Virus record (IMG/VR): IMGVR_UViG_3300036851_000459
Coordinates: 1-45,105 of that record
DNA length: 45,105 nucleotides
Origin: a virus
Direction: 5' to 3' (one strand)
The stretch's first letter is position 1. Every line of letters begins with the position of its first letter. The notes under the pieces were generated by a model. The model was not told the DNA's origin. It saw nothing but the letters and a program-made list of their open reading frames with translations, and searched no databases. A program made the translations under genes and the position numbers. Positions 17,209 through 25,537 of the stretch are shown one piece after another.

Positions 17209-17240
17209 GGGGCAGAGCCCCAGGAAGAGAGGAGATCGCC

Positions 17241-17573
17241 ATGCCCGGAACACCCGGACGCGATGGCCCGGCATTCCTCGCGGCGGCCGCGGCCAACGTG
17301 CTGAACCCGCCCTCGGGCCAGTATTACGTGGTCACGCACATCCACCTGGTCAACCAGGACGCCTCCGCCCGCACGGTGAACATGTGGGTCGGCGCGACCG
17401 GCGGCTCGGCGGATGGGACCGAGGTCTTCGAGGAGAAGTCGATCGCCGCGAACGACGTCTTCGACTACTACTGCCGGATGCTGCTCAACCCGGCGGACTT
17501 CCTGACCGGCCTCGCGTCGGCGGCCTCGATGGTGATCTGCACCATCGACTACGAGGCGTATGTGACACCGTAG
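17241..17573 (+). CDS. Small virion protein, tandem paralogue A
   Basis: 110 residues. It begins MPGTPGRDGP and is a close relative of the next gene, also 110 residues. Shared elements are the start, NPP(S/T)G, YYVV-HIHL-NQDA, FEEK, AAND and AD...CTIDY near the end. A ribosome site GAAGAGAGGAG lies upstream. The fold is probably a beta-sandwich. The strand pattern echoes the N-terminal domain of the collagen-like fibre ([20 protein letters not shown]), so the three may share an ancestor. Confidence 0.75.
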   Translation: MPGTPGRDGPAFLAAAAANVLNPPSGQYYVVTHIHLVNQDASARTVNMWVGATGGSADGTEVFEEKSIAANDVFDYYCRMLLNPADFLTGLASAASMVICTIDYEAYVTP

Positions 17574-17906
17574 ATGCCTGGAACACCCGGACGCGACGGC
17601 CCGAGCTTCCTGCCTACGGTAGTCGGAAACCTCCTGAATCCCCCGACGGGCTTCTACTACGTCGTCAAGCACATCCACCTGGCGAATCAGGATGCCGTGC
17701 CGAGGAGTGCCTGGATGTGGCTCGGCGCCTCGGGGGCCTCCGATGCTTCGACCGCACTCTTCGAGGAGAAGGTCGTAGCAGCGAACGACATCTACGACTG
17801 GCACGGCAAGCTGAAGCTCACCCCATCGGACTTTCTGACCGGCGGCGCCGACGCTGCCAGCGCATTGATCTGCACGATCGACTACGACTCCCACGTGCTG
17901 CCCTAG
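17574..17906 (+). CDS. Small virion protein, tandem paralogue B
   Basis: Begins right after the stop of paralogue A and has exactly the same length. The first ten residues are identical; the rest is about half identical. A shared HIHLxNQDA core and ICTIDY tail mark the duplication. Two co-expressed variants could build a mixed ring or shell, or represent alternative surface proteins. Confidence 0.75.
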   Translation: MPGTPGRDGPSFLPTVVGNLLNPPTGFYYVVKHIHLANQDAVPRSAWMWLGASGASDASTALFEEKVVAANDIYDWHGKLKLTPSDFLTGGADAASALICTIDYDSHVLP

Positions 17907-17940
17907 CGCCCACATCCCCCTCTCCCCGAAGGAGATCGTC

Positions 17941-19371
17941 ATGGCCCTGGTCCGACCCGGCGTTTCTGGCCGCAAGCGGCTCATAAAGCGCGCGAACCCT
18001 CGAGGTCAGAACAGCCAGGGTGGTCTGCCCAACCGCGGCATTCCCCGTGCTGGGGGCGGAGCGCGCGATATCGGCCAGCGCCAGGCCCAGCGTGTCAACC
18101 GCGGCTTCCAGGGCGGCGGCGCTGGTCGGGGCCGGCGTGGGATCGGAGGCGGTCGTGGCGTCCCACCTGGCATTGGCCCAGCCGCCCCGCTCATCCCCGA
18201 AGGCCTCGGTGGCGCCTACAACGCTGGCACGACGATGGAGCAGATCGCGCGCAATGAGTACCTGAACAGCCTCCCCGTGGGCGGCGTACGCGAGGCCGCG
18301 ATGAACCAGATGGGCTACTGGACTGGCGGGGTGCCGTACACGCCGGAGGTTCCGCGCGGGTACAACCAGGCGATGAGAGCGCGGGCCCAGTCCGACCAGT
18401 ACACGGCCCCTGGCATCTACCAGCACATGACTCCTGGCGGCGGGTACACCGGGTTCACGGAAGTGACGGGTGAGCCAGGCAACCTCACGGGCCAGTACAC
18501 GCCGTTCGACAGGAATGCACGTGGCGGCCCCCAAGGCGGCCAGCGACCCAACCCACGCCCCAACAACGGCCCCGGCGGGATGCCGAACCGCGGTGTTCCG
18601 GGAGCCGGAGGCAGGTTCGGGCGAGGAGCTGGCGGCGCGAATCGAGGCGATCGCGGACGCCCAGGTGGGGCAGGAGCCCAGGGAGGTCAAGGGCGCGGAC
18701 GCATCCCTCCCCGATTCGGGGGTGGTCCGGGAGTGGGAGGGGTTCCAGCGCCCGGAGTGGCGGCCCCTGCACCAGCAGCACCGGCAGGGGGTCTTCCACT
18801 CACCGGCGCTGGCGAACAGGGCCAGCGGCTCGCCGAGGACCAGCTCGCCGCGCAGCTCTCCCAGCTCGGCGTCGCGCGCGACCAGATCGAGCCGTTCCTC
18901 GAGCTGTTCCGCCAGAGGATCGGGACGCAACAGGGCCTCGACAAGGCGGCGCTGGACGAATCGCTCGTGGGCCGCGGGATCTACAACAGCTCGATCCGAA
19001 GCGAGGATCAATTCAACCTCGACACGCTCTACGACCGCCAGCGTCAGGACGCCGCGATCGAGGCTGCCGGCCAGTACGCCGACATCGATCAACAGGCGGC
19101 CGACGCCTATGGGGAGTACGCGCGCCAGCTTCAGGAGCTCTGGCTGAACATCTCCCAGGGCCAAGCCGAGAACCCGAGTCCGGTGCTCGGTGCCGGTGGG
19201 CTCGGCAGAGGCGGAGGGCGAGGCGGAGGCGGAGGGCGAGGCGGAGGCGGAGCCGGAGGCGGAGGCGGAGGCGGAGGCCGGAACCAGAGCGGCCGGCGGG
19301 GTGGCGGCAATCGCAACGCGCCCCCGCGTGGCGGCCGGCCGGCTCGCAACCGCGCGAGGGGACGGCGCTGA
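17941..19371 (+). CDS. Gly/Arg-rich internal virion protein, 476 aa
   Basis: A ribosome site GAAGGAG precedes the ATG. Residues ~1-80 and ~170-270 are rich in Gly, Arg and Gln. The motif PNR-G-(I/V)-P-x-AGG occurs twice (PNRGIPRAGG near residue 30, PNRGVPGAGG near 215). Residues ~290-400 are a helical Gln/Asp/Leu region (DQLAAQLSQLGVARDQIEPF). The C-terminus is nearly pure Gly and Arg (~419-476). Such basic, disordered ends suggest DNA contact within the capsid or ejection. There is no tape-measure pattern. Confidence 0.65.
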   Translation: MALVRPGVSGRKRLIKRANPRGQNSQGGLPNRGIPRAGGGARDIGQRQAQRVNRGFQGGGAGRGRRGIGGGRGVPPGIGPAAPLIPEGLGGAYNAGTTMEQIARNEYLNSLPVGGVREAAMNQMGYWTGGVPYTPEVPRGYNQAMRARAQSDQYTAPGIYQHMTPGGGYTGFTEVTGEPGNLTGQYTPFDRNARGGPQGGQRPNPRPNNGPGGMPNRGVPGAGGRFGRGAGGANRGDRGRPGGAGAQGGQGRGRIPPRFGGGPGVGGVPAPGVAAPAPAAPAGGLPLTGAGEQGQRLAEDQLAAQLSQLGVARDQIEPFLELFRQRIGTQQGLDKAALDESLVGRGIYNSSIRSEDQFNLDTLYDRQRQDAAIEAAGQYADIDQQAADAYGEYARQLQELWLNISQGQAENPSPVLGAGGLGRGGGRGGGGGRGGGGAGGGGGGGGRNQSGRRGGGNRNAPPRGGRPARNRARGRR

Positions 19372-20153
19372 TGGCAAAGAACGACTCAGGACGCAGGGGC
19401 GGCGGCACCCGCCGAGACGGGAACCGGGGTGGAGGGGCAGGCAACCGCGCCTCGCGCCGGCTCACGCGCCGAGCTCGTCGCGATGTCCGCGCGTCGTTCA
19501 AGCCCCAATTCAACCTGCTCGAACGCGAGCAGACGAGGGCCGAGCAGGATGCCTCGCAGTACCAGGGCCAGATGGAGAACCTGTACGGGGGTCTGCAGAA
19601 CCAGCTCGCCGAGATCGGGCCCCAGTACCAGGGCCAGGTCGCGGACATCCAGGGGAACCTCACGGGATCGCTCGGCACCCTGACCGGGATGCTGGGTGGG
19701 ACGCCCGCCGGCGAGCAGGCCGCAGCCGCGGGTGCCTTCGGAGCCGTGGGTGAGGGAGGTCTGGCCGGGCTCGCATCCCAGGCAGCGCGCGGCGCCGGCT
19801 ACAACGCCTCCGCGATGCGCCAGGGCGCGATCGATCAGGTCAACTACTCGGCGGCGATCCTCGAGGAGTTGAAGCAATTCAAGCAGGCGCTCTCCGAGCA
19901 GCGTCAGGACCTGACCGGCGAGATGGCGCCGCTGATCCTGTCCCGGATCGACGAGCTCAAGGAGCGGGCGCGGCAGATGGCCCTCGCGAACAAGGAGTTC
20001 CAGCTCCGCAAGCAGGCGACGACCCAGGGCCTCGGACTCGAGAAGGCCCGCTTCGGTCTCGAGCGGCGTGAGCGCTCCGCCCTCGCCGGCTTGACCCAGG
20101 CCCAGATCCAGGCCTTGCTCGACAAGATCAACCGGCAGAGGGGAGGACGCTGA
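19371..20153 (+). CDS. Basic coiled internal virion/ejection protein, 260 aa
   Basis: Overlaps the previous stop by one base. The first ~45 residues are Arg/Gly-rich, then a Gln/Leu helix with repeats YQGQ (SQYQGQMENLYGG and PQYQGQVADIQG). A Gly/Ala-rich middle and a long Gln/Leu/Arg helix (ELKQFKQALSEQRQDLTGEM... ARFGLERRERSALAGL) follow. Basic head plus long helices in a run of similar genes is typical of podovirus ejection proteins; no specific family recognised. Confidence 0.62.
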   Translation: MAKNDSGRRGGGTRRDGNRGGGAGNRASRRLTRRARRDVRASFKPQFNLLEREQTRAEQDASQYQGQMENLYGGLQNQLAEIGPQYQGQVADIQGNLTGSLGTLTGMLGGTPAGEQAAAAGAFGAVGEGGLAGLASQAARGAGYNASAMRQGAIDQVNYSAAILEELKQFKQALSEQRQDLTGEMAPLILSRIDELKERARQMALANKEFQLRKQATTQGLGLEKARFGLERRERSALAGLTQAQIQALLDKINRQRGGR

Positions 20154-21073
20154 TGGCGAGCCTGGATCAGCTGCTCGCCACTGCCGCGCGGGAGGGTCCC
20201 GCTGGTCTTCCTGCCGCAGTCAGCGGTCCACCGCCACGTCGGCCTGGCGGAGGAGGGGTCCAGTACCGCCCCCTCGAGCGGCGAACGCTCGAGAATCTCC
20301 TCGTTGCCCTGCAGGCTGGCCTGCAACCGGAGATCGGCCTCGGGATGTACCAGGACGTTCAGCAGAGCGCGCTCGATCGCCTACTGCTGCAGCGACAGAA
20401 GGCTGCGGCGGCCCGAGAGGCCCGCCAGACGGTCCTACCGGAGGCGATCGACACGGCCGCGAGCTACGCCGCCGCAGGTCTTCCATCCGGGCTGGCCGAG
20501 GCGGCGTACTCCGGCTACGGCCCAGGGATCCAGAACCAGCTCGGCGGGGCGATCGAGGAGCTGTACCCCGACGGGGTCGCGATGAGCCCGTACGGTGCCG
20601 AAGGGGCTGCTGCAGGTGCCCTGGACGCCGAGAGCCTGGCGAACATCGACGCCGACCTGCAGGCCGCGATCGGTCAGGGGCGCGACCTGCACACGACGCG
20701 CATGGCGATCATGACCAGACTCCGGATGCTCGAGGTCCCCGAGCCGACCCTGCAGCAGGTCTACGACTACATCGGCCAGCAGTGGACGACGCTTGGTGGG
20801 GTCGGGCCCGAGGGCGCCGAGGAAGCCGACGTCGCGGCATCGAACGCCGGTGCTGGCGTGGGCGCGGGCATCGGTGGCGCGATCGGGGGGGTGGCCGGGA
20901 CCTTCGTCGGTCATCCGGTCCTGGGGGCTCTCGCTGGCTCGGCGCTCGGAGGCTACGTCGGAGGCCAGCCAAGGATCGGGGCCACGCTCGGAGAGAAGGC
21001 GCTTGCGACGCCCGAGTTCCGCAACCGCCTAGAGGAAATGCTCCGGCGGGGAGGCCTTGGCGGACAGGGCTAG
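20153..21073 (+). CDS. Glycine-zipper virion protein, possible ejection pore, 306 aa
   Basis: The N-terminal 70 residues are Arg/Pro-rich, the middle is helical (LYQDVQQSALDRLLLQRQKA-like), and residues ~230-270 form a Gly-zipper membrane region (GVGAGIGGAIGGVAGTFVG, LGALAGSALGGYVGG). Glycine zippers pack helices in membranes, so the protein may insert in the host envelope during DNA entry. It overlaps the previous gene by one base, which suggests a shared function with its neighbours. The C-terminus is a short charged helix. Confidence 0.62.
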   Translation: MASLDQLLATAAREGPAGLPAAVSGPPPRRPGGGGVQYRPLERRTLENLLVALQAGLQPEIGLGMYQDVQQSALDRLLLQRQKAAAAREARQTVLPEAIDTAASYAAAGLPSGLAEAAYSGYGPGIQNQLGGAIEELYPDGVAMSPYGAEGAAAGALDAESLANIDADLQAAIGQGRDLHTTRMAIMTRLRMLEVPEPTLQQVYDYIGQQWTTLGGVGPEGAEEADVAASNAGAGVGAGIGGAIGGVAGTFVGHPVLGALAGSALGGYVGGQPRIGATLGEKALATPEFRNRLEEMLRRGGLGGQG

Positions 21074-21274
21074 CACGATCAACCCCACGATCGCCGAGCC
21101 GACCAGGATCCCCACGCTCGCGAGAGCGCTGAGGACGCCGAGCACTTCGCCGAAGACGATCGCGACCACCGCCCCGGCCGAGGCGATCGCGCCAGCCAGA
21201 ACCTGAAGGACTTCGCGCCTCGAGGCCGAGGTCGGATGAAGGAGCACCTTCCGCACCGGGATCTGACCGCTCAT
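21029..21274 (-). CDS. Small two-helix membrane protein on the minus strand, 81 aa
   Basis: Residues ~24-45 (VLQVLAGAIASAGAVVAIVF) and ~47-72 (VLGVLSALASVGILVGSAIV) form two hydrophobic segments separated by a short Gly/Glu turn. It fills most of the gap between 21073 and 21303, which holds no plus-strand gene, and overlaps the end of the glycine-zipper gene by 45 bases. The strand is opposite to the structural operon. I see no strong ribosome site, so this is only a moderate call. A small membrane or superinfection-exclusion protein is possible. Confidence 0.5.
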   Translation of the reverse strand: MSGQIPVRKVLLHPTSASRREVLQVLAGAIASAGAVVAIVFGEVLGVLSALASVGILVGSAIVGLIVLALSAKASPPEHFL

Positions 21275-21302
21275 CTCGCGAACCCTAGACCTGAAGGAGA
21301 CC

Positions 21303-24300
21303 TTGCCGCAAGTGGCCCTTTACGAATCGATGTTCGCTCCCAAGCGCCAGAGCGCGGTCTACACCCCGATGTTCGCGACCCCCGCGGCCCTTCCGGGCGC
21401 ACCGTCTGAAGACGGCGGCGGGGGTCCGTTCGGCTTCCTCGGGAACATCGCCGGCGAGGCGAAGGACATCGTCACCGGGCTCGGCACGCTGGTCGGTACG
21501 GGGATCCATGACGTAGGCCGCGGACTCGGCCAGGTGCTCCCAGGTCGGCAGGACTGGGGGATCATCTCGGACAACCCGGCCGACGAGTACCGGCTCGATC
21601 AGGTCGCGGCCGAGTTCCTGCCGGCGGTCATCGAAGACCTCGGCGCGCGGTACGGCCCTCTGGCTCGCGGTGACATCGGGGGCTTCGCCGAGCAGGTCTA
21701 CGAGCGCCCGCTCTCGTTCGGTCTCGATGTCCTGGCGGTGGGACAGGGCCTGTCCAAGGGCGCTCAGTACGCTCGGCGTGCCGGCGTGACTTCGAGTGCG
21801 CTCGATCGATTCCTCCCCCAAGAGACCGCACGGCTGGTCGGGACCGAGGTCCAACGCGGTCTGCGGACCGGGAACCCCGTGCGGGCGGCCCTGTTCGAGC
21901 GGCCCTTCGAGCGCTTCGGCACGCGCCCAATCTCCGAGCTCGAGGCTGACGTCGGAGCTCTGCAGGCCCTCGAGGAGGCAGGCCTCAACCTCCCGGCCCA
22001 GAGCGCCGAGCTCGCCCGTCTGTCCGACCAGCTCCGTGTCGCGACGGAGGCGGGCGTGGAGCGGATCTACAAGCCGGCGCTCGAGAACCGGCTCCTGCGG
22101 AAGATGACCGACCGCCTGATCGGTGCCCACTTCCAGGCCGGCCTGAAGGCGCGCGACGAAGACCTGCTCGCGGTCCAAGAGACGCTCGAGCCGCTCGCAG
22201 CCGAGGGGATCACCGACGACGTCGCAGAGGCCGCTTTCCAGCGTCTATCGATCGAGCCGGGTCTTCGGGCAATCCCTGAGGGCGAACCCGGTCGAGTCTC
22301 GACGATCGAAGCGCTGACGCCAGAGCCAGGACCGCTACCAGCGGCAAGAGTGCTTGATCCCGCGGATGAACTTGACCTGCGCGAGTCGGAGGCCTTCTAC
22401 GCTCAGAAACTCGACGAGCTCGAGACAACGCGCGCTGAGCACTTCGATGCGAGCGCGGCCGCCTATGGGGAGCGCGGGAGCTGGCCGTCGAGCTCAGAGA
22501 TGCGGATTCGTGCTGACGAGCAGGCAGTCGAGGCGATGGAGGCGCGCCTGGCAGATGTTCGAGGTCAGCTTGCGGAAGCCGCGCCGGGGAACATCACATC
22601 GACGTCGGCCGGCGAGATCGGGACCGCATCGAGGCTGTCGAGCGAAGCCGCGAACAGAGGGCTCGCGTCCAGCCAGCCCCTGTCGGGCCTCCAAACCTCG
22701 AGCGCGCCCAGCGGCGCATCGTCGAGCGTGCGGAGCAGGTCGCCCTTGGCGTTCCAGTACCTCGGTCCTGAGGCCACCATCTCTCGAACTCACGCTCCTT
22801 TCCACGGATACTCTAACACGCAAGCCCTCCTTGACGCAGCCCCAGGGGCCGAGACCGAGCTCCGTCAGGTTCTGGATCAGGTCTACGGCCCCGAGGCGCT
22901 CGGGCCGAGCCGCGTGAAGTCGGCGGACTCCCTGCAGCGCAAGCTCGAGCACAAGGCTCTGCTCGCCAGGATCGCCGATGGCGTGGACGTGCCACCGGAG
23001 TCCTTCCTGCCCTCGGTCACGGATGGGGTCGGCGCGCGGGTGGAGATCGGCTCGTGGTCCGAGGTCGCGAGCAAGCTCGACCAGCTCCGCCAGAACGGCG
23101 TGGAGATCCTCGAGGTCGACGACTTCGTCGCCTCGCCGCAGCGCTCGGGCTACCGCGGGGTCCACGCGACCGTTCGCCTGCCATCCGGCTTCGTCGGCGA
23201 GGTCCAATTCCACACGCCGCTGTCGGCTCGGATGGCCCACGCCGGCCACCCCTCCTACGAGGTTCTGCGGGACCTCGAGAAGCAAGTCCTCGAGCTCCGG
23301 TCGGCCGGCGAGGACATCCCGCTGGACCTGCAGCGGCAATTCGATCTGACCGAGACCTACGTCCGCCGGTTCCAGGAGCCCGTCCTCCGGGAGATGGAGG
23401 AGCAGCTCCGGCGCCGGCCCATGTCCACGCTCGATCGGACGATGGAAGACATGCGCCTGATCGTCCAGGAGCGCCTGACCAACCCGATGATCGAGCGCGG
23501 CCTGCTGACGCCGGCTGAGGCGATGGAGCGCGCCTATTTGCCGCTGCGTGTGGCGGATGGGGCGAGTTACGACTACAAGGCCGGTGGCTTCGTCGGCGGT
23601 CGCGACGTCCTCGAGCTCGACCAGCTACTCGACGCGCAGGGCATCTCGGCGCCGATCTACTTCCCCCACGTCGACGTCCGCAAGGTGAACTTCTCCGACT
23701 TCATCTCGCTCTCGAAGCAGCGGATCGGGGCTCGGCGCATGACCCGACTGCAGTACGCCGAGCGGAACACCGGCTACCTGCTCGAGAAGGGCCTCTACAA
23801 CAAGAGCCCACTCGAGGCCTACAGCCGGCGCGCGGCCCAGGCGGTCCGGTTCGAGGAGACCTACCGCTTCGTCAACGACATCGCCGGGCGCTTCGGGCGC
23901 CGGATCTCGAGCGTCGACGACATCAATCCGGCGACCGAGATGGTCTTCGCTCCGGATGGTCTCCTGCGGTTCTTCCGCCAGCAGATGCACGTCCGGGACG
24001 CGGCCGCCGATGTGATCGCGGCAGCGCGTTCGGAGGACGAGCACCTGGCCGCCGCGCTCCGCTCGGTCCTCGAGCCGGTCCAGGACGAGATCGGCGACGT
24101 GGTCACCCGCCAGGGCGTAGGAGTCACCAAGCGCGGGATCGAGCTCTACGCGATCCCCAAGGCGGTCGCCGAGCGCCTCGAGGCCCACGTCCGCCCGCTC
24201 CTCGGGCCGACGATCGAACGCAACCTCCGGCTGTTCTGGGACACGCCCACGAACGCCTGGCGGGGTTTCGTGCTCGCGGGCTCACCGCGCTGGCTGGTGA

Positions 24301-25535
24301 ACAACACGCTCGGCAACGTCGTCTTCGCCAAGATGCAGGGCGCTCGCCTTCGAGACGTGATCGCCCAGCTCGACAAGCGCTACCTCGCGAAGATGCGGGA
24401 GATCCCTGGGATCACCGGCGTCGAGGGCGGCATGTTCGGCCAGAGCTCGATGTACCTCGCCAAGCGCGGCTCGGCGAACCTGACGAAGACCGGCCAGCTC
24501 CTCGAGGCTGGCGCGGAGCTCGGCGCCGTTCGCAAGGTCAAGGCCGTTGGCGAACGCGTCCGCCAGATCAACGGCGTGATCGAGGACGCCTTCCGCCGGG
24601 CGTCGTACCTGCGGGGCGTCGAGCGCGCGCAGCTCCGGAGCTCACTGCGCTCGGCGGGCGGGCACTTCGAGAGCGGCATGAAGCGGCTCGAGACGATCGC
24701 CAAGCGCGGCTTCGACGACAACACTGCCCGCCAGGGGCTCGACGAGGTCAACTACTTCTTCAACGACTACTCCGCGGCGACGCCGTTCGGCCGCCAGATC
24801 ATCCGGCGCTTCGTGGCCCCGTTCTGGTCGTTCTACCGGCACGTGGCCAAGCTGGCCGTCACCTGGCCGGTGGACTATCCGTTGAGGGCTGAAGTCCTGA
24901 AGGGCCTGACGCTGGTCACGAACGACATGGTCGAGGAGTACGGGCCGCTGCCTCCGTGGCTCGAGGGAGCCCTGCCGCTCGGACCGGGGATGGATGGCGC
25001 GGTGCAATTCCTGTCGACGCGCGGAGCGAACCCGTTCAACACGCTCTTCCAGGCGCCGCTCTCGCTGCTTCACCCGCTCTGGAAGATGACCTACGAGCAA
25101 TCGACCGGGCGCTCGAGCTTCACCGGCCGTCCCTTCACGTCGCCGGACGTCATCACGCCGTTCGGCTCGGATCAGCAATTCCAGATCATCCGCGACGACC
25201 TCGGCCGGCCGATCGATGCGGTCCCGATCGAACGGGTGACGCCGTCGCTCGCCGAGCAGCTCCTGCAGAACTTCCCGCAGTACGAGCTCGCGAAGGACAT
25301 CGCGGCCGGTGGCGCGGCGTACAGCACCGCGGACCTGCTCGACATCCTGGCCGGCGAGGGCGTGATCCGGGACGAGTTCGGCAATCCGCTGTTCCCGACG
25401 AGCGCCGCCCAGAAGGCCGCGGCCTTCGCGGGAGCCCCCGTCTTCGAGACGGATCTGGCCGAGTACCAGGCACAGCTTGAGGAGGAGCGCCAGCAGGCGA
25501 TCGCGACCGCGCTGTCCCGGATGGGGGCGAGCTGA
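21303..25535 (+). CDS. Giant virion/ejected protein with RelA/SpoT-type synthetase domain
   Basis: 1410 residues, starting at TTG 21303 with GAAGGAG upstream. Residues ~537-660 carry a (p)ppGpp-synthetase-type signature: R537-x-K539 with S543 and K547, D574 in TDGVGARV, GYRGVH at 616-621 and E633 in EVQFHT. The D-Y and Y-E spacings (43 and 16) are close to those I recall for Rel enzymes (44 and 15). All the residues I would need for catalysis are present. The flanks are helical. The C-terminal part has an LFWDTPTNAWRGFVLAGSPR and WLVNNTLGN region and an FVAPFWSFYRHVAKLAV segment like large phage polyvalent proteins. It lies after the ejection-type genes, so it may enter the cell with the DNA. 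The role of the domain (alarmone synthesis, tRNA or protein modification) is unknown. Confidence 0.8.
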   Translation: MPQVALYESMFAPKRQSAVYTPMFATPAALPGAPSEDGGGGPFGFLGNIAGEAKDIVTGLGTLVGTGIHDVGRGLGQVLPGRQDWGIISDNPADEYRLDQVAAEFLPAVIEDLGARYGPLARGDIGGFAEQVYERPLSFGLDVLAVGQGLSKGAQYARRAGVTSSALDRFLPQETARLVGTEVQRGLRTGNPVRAALFERPFERFGTRPISELEADVGALQALEEAGLNLPAQSAELARLSDQLRVATEAGVERIYKPALENRLLRKMTDRLIGAHFQAGLKARDEDLLAVQETLEPLAAEGITDDVAEAAFQRLSIEPGLRAIPEGEPGRVSTIEALTPEPGPLPAARVLDPADELDLRESEAFYAQKLDELETTRAEHFDASAAAYGERGSWPSSSEMRIRADEQAVEAMEARLADVRGQLAEAAPGNITSTSAGEIGTASRLSSEAANRGLASSQPLSGLQTSSAPSGASSSVRSRSPLAFQYLGPEATISRTHAPFHGYSNTQALLDAAPGAETELRQVLDQVYGPEALGPSRVKSADSLQRKLEHKALLARIADGVDVPPESFLPSVTDGVGARVEIGSWSEVASKLDQLRQNGVEILEVDDFVASPQRSGYRGVHATVRLPSGFVGEVQFHTPLSARMAHAGHPSYEVLRDLEKQVLELRSAGEDIPLDLQRQFDLTETYVRRFQEPVLREMEEQLRRRPMSTLDRTMEDMRLIVQERLTNPMIERGLLTPAEAMERAYLPLRVADGASYDYKAGGFVGGRDVLELDQLLDAQGISAPIYFPHVDVRKVNFSDFISLSKQRIGARRMTRLQYAERNTGYLLEKGLYNKSPLEAYSRRAAQAVRFEETYRFVNDIAGRFGRRISSVDDINPATEMVFAPDGLLRFFRQQMHVRDAAADVIAAARSEDEHLAAALRSVLEPVQDEIGDVVTRQGVGVTKRGIELYAIPKAVAERLEAHVRPLLGPTIERNLRLFWDTPTNAWRGFVLAGSPRWLVNNTLGNVVFAKMQGARLRDVIAQLDKRYLAKMREIPGITGVEGGMFGQSSMYLAKRGSANLTKTGQLLEAGAELGAVRKVKAVGERVRQINGVIEDAFRRASYLRGVERAQLRSSLRSAGGHFESGMKRLETIAKRGFDDNTARQGLDEVNYFFNDYSAATPFGRQIIRRFVAPFWSFYRHVAKLAVTWPVDYPLRAEVLKGLTLVTNDMVEEYGPLPPWLEGALPLGPGMDGAVQFLSTRGANPFNTLFQAPLSLLHPLWKMTYEQSTGRSSFTGRPFTSPDVITPFGSDQQFQIIRDDLGRPIDAVPIERVTPSLAEQLLQNFPQYELAKDIAAGGAAYSTADLLDILAGEGVIRDEFGNPLFPTSAAQKAAAFAGAPVFETDLAEYQAQLEEERQQAIATALSRMGAS

Positions 25536-25537
25536 CG

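Noticed and set aside
17818-19377. 519-codon minus-strand ORF over the Gly-rich virion gene
   Set aside because: Ser/Ala/Pro repeats are the reverse complement of Gly/Arg codons; no ribosome site or plausible fold.
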